NCBI GenBank assembly: GCA_020429905.1
Contig: JAGQKX010000044.1
Location: 1 to 6,048 of the forward strand
Length of the DNA: 6,048 bases
DNA from: a candidate division WWE3 bacterium
Lineage (GTDB): Bacteria > Patescibacteriota > 4484-211 > JAGQKX01
Reading direction: 5' to 3'
In this document: positions 5,617 through 6,048 of the stretch, piece by piece
Layout: each line of letters starts with the position of its first letter
Numbering within the stretch: position 1 is the stretch's first letter
Program-made: the position numbers and the translations under genes
Notes under the pieces: generated by a model
Told to the model about the DNA's origin: nothing
The model's database searches: none
What the model saw: only the letters and a program-made list of their open reading frames with translations

Positions 5617-5626
5617 GTGTACCTTA
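5617..5626. repeat. 10-bp inverted repeat flanking the last gene (left arm)
   Basis: GTGTACCTTA here is the exact reverse complement of TAAGGTACAC at 6039-6048. The left arm covers the predicted P1 transcription start. The right arm contains the TAA stop and touches the window end, so it may extend further. A 10-bp match can occur by chance in a window this long. Confidence 0.35.
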
Positions 5627-5638
5627 CCACCACATGTA

Positions 5639-5667
5639 TTGACAATTTTCCTTTGTATCAAAATAAT
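5639..5667 (+). promoter_or_regulatory. Second promoter (P2) for the last gene
   Basis: A perfect TTGACA (5639-5644) and AATAAT (5662-5667, five of six) are exactly 17 bp apart. The predicted start, about 5674, falls inside the GGAGG at 5671-5675, so a P2 transcript would lose part of its Shine-Dalgarno and have a leader of about 8 nt. Confidence 0.5.
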
Positions 5668-5670
5668 TTT

Positions 5671-5675
5671 GGAGG
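5671..5675 (+). promoter_or_regulatory. Shine-Dalgarno that fixes the start at 5682
   Basis: GGAGG lies 6 nt before the ATG at 5682 and only 3 nt before an adjacent in-frame GTG at 5679. The spacing favours the ATG. Confidence 0.8.
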
Positions 5676-5681
5676 AACGTG

Positions 5682-6041
5682 ATGAAATCAGCACAAGAGA
5701 TCAAATTCGAAAAACGTGTTATTCGCGGATTTCGTATCGCAGGAGTCGCCCTGGGGGTACTCGGGCTTTTCCTGCTTATTTTCAAGGTCAACCTGGGTTT
5801 CAGTATTTTCTGGCCCACAGCAATTGTCGGGGGTGTAATTGCCCTCTTTGGCGTATACAAAATGCGCCAAACAACCAAAGTCTCGCGCATTGGCGCAGTC
5901 GCCGCCCTCGTTGGCGGCCTCATGTTGGCATTTAGCTTCTTCTCCGATGGCATCGGCATAAGCTGGAGCTTTGTACTCATCGGTGCAGCTCTCGCTGCCT
6001 CAAGCTATGGGATGGAAGAAAAGGCGAAGAGTCAAACTTAA
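5682..6041 (+). CDS. Four-span membrane protein of unknown function
   Basis: This 119-residue protein begins MKSAQEIKFEKRV. A basic and acidic N-terminal tail (1-17) precedes four hydrophobic spans at about 18-36, 40-60, 68-88 and 92-110. Short basic turns follow span 2 (YKMRQTTKVSR), and the C-terminus is charged (MEEKAKSQT). The spans are rich in Gly, Ala and Leu, and the even spacing suggests two helical hairpins. The start is set by GGAGG 6 nt upstream rather than the GTG one codon earlier. It is probably transcribed from its own promoter or promoters in the 86-bp gap after tsaD. No family was recognised. It resembles the 139-residue protein at 300-719 in size, span number and strong Shine-Dalgarno, but I see no aligned similarity. 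Confidence 0.82.
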   Translation: MKSAQEIKFEKRVIRGFRIAGVALGVLGLFLLIFKVNLGFSIFWPTAIVGGVIALFGVYKMRQTTKVSRIGAVAALVGGLMLAFSFFSDGIGISWSFVLIGAALAASSYGMEEKAKSQT

Positions 6042-6048
6042 GGTACAC
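6039..6048. repeat. 10-bp inverted repeat flanking the last gene (right arm)
   Basis: This is the right arm, TAAGGTACAC, overlapping the stop codon of the 119-residue gene. It is cut by the window edge. Confidence 0.35.

Noticed and set aside
5624..5980. 118-codon minus-strand frame in the last gene
   Set aside because: It is the complement of the four-span protein, which has a promoter and GGAGG. The minus frame has basic, proline-rich shadow composition.
1..6048. Reassigned UGA codon (as in Gracilibacteria or Absconditabacteria)
   Set aside because: No gene uses TGA as stop, but all conserved glycines in MetRS and TsaD are GGN and no frame needs TGA read-through. Eight stops are too few to infer recoding.
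1..6048. CRISPR array, tRNA, rRNA, insertion sequence or phage genes
   Set aside because: No regularly spaced repeats, cloverleaf-like segments, transposase or phage motifs were seen on either strand.

Overview
The window looks like an ordinary chromosomal segment of a small-genome bacterium, most likely a member of the Candidate Phyla Radiation (Patescibacteria). This is inferred from a compact MetRS without a C-terminal tRNA-binding domain, a divergent but intact TsaD, a short RmuC, and several small multi-pass membrane proteins of no recognised family placed among housekeeping genes. No marker in the window fixes the lineage. The standard code fits: conserved glycines in MetRS and TsaD are all GGN, and every stop is TAA or TAG.

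Layout. Positions 1-2223 are read on the minus strand and 2327-6041 on the plus strand, with a 103-bp divergent intergenic region between them. Minus-strand unit B (read first) is rmuC (1156-2223) followed by a 77-residue helical protein (919-1152), ending in a weak AT-rich terminator. Minus-strand unit A follows. It has a consensus-like promoter (851-879), a structured leader with a possible leaderless 39-codon leader ORF (725-844), a four-span membrane protein (300-719), and a second membrane protein that runs off the window (1-230). The plus strand carries a 137-residue membrane protein (2327-2740), then metG (2788-4236), a 110-residue membrane protein (4255-4587) and tsaD (4591-5595). Last comes a 119-residue four-span membrane protein (5682-6041) with its own promoter or promoters.

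How the genes relate. metG (tRNA charging) and tsaD (t6A37 modification of ANN-decoding tRNAs) both serve translation and appear to be co-transcribed with a small membrane protein between them. rmuC encodes a membrane-anchored PD-(D/E)XK-type nuclease-like protein linked to limiting DNA rearrangement. The five small membrane proteins cannot be given a function from sequence.

The most interesting signal is in initiation. metG and rmuC have promoter -10 boxes only 6-9 nt before the ATG and no Shine-Dalgarno sequence, which suggests leaderless mRNAs. Internal operon genes follow stop codons after 3 nt, also without a Shine-Dalgarno. Only three of the small membrane proteins have strong Shine-Dalgarno sequences. 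In front of two of these, a start codon lies at or next to the predicted transcription start and opens a short frame that ends at the downstream Shine-Dalgarno or start codon, as a leader peptide would. No CRISPR array, tRNA, rRNA or insertion sequence was seen, and no stretch over 300 bases lacks a gene.
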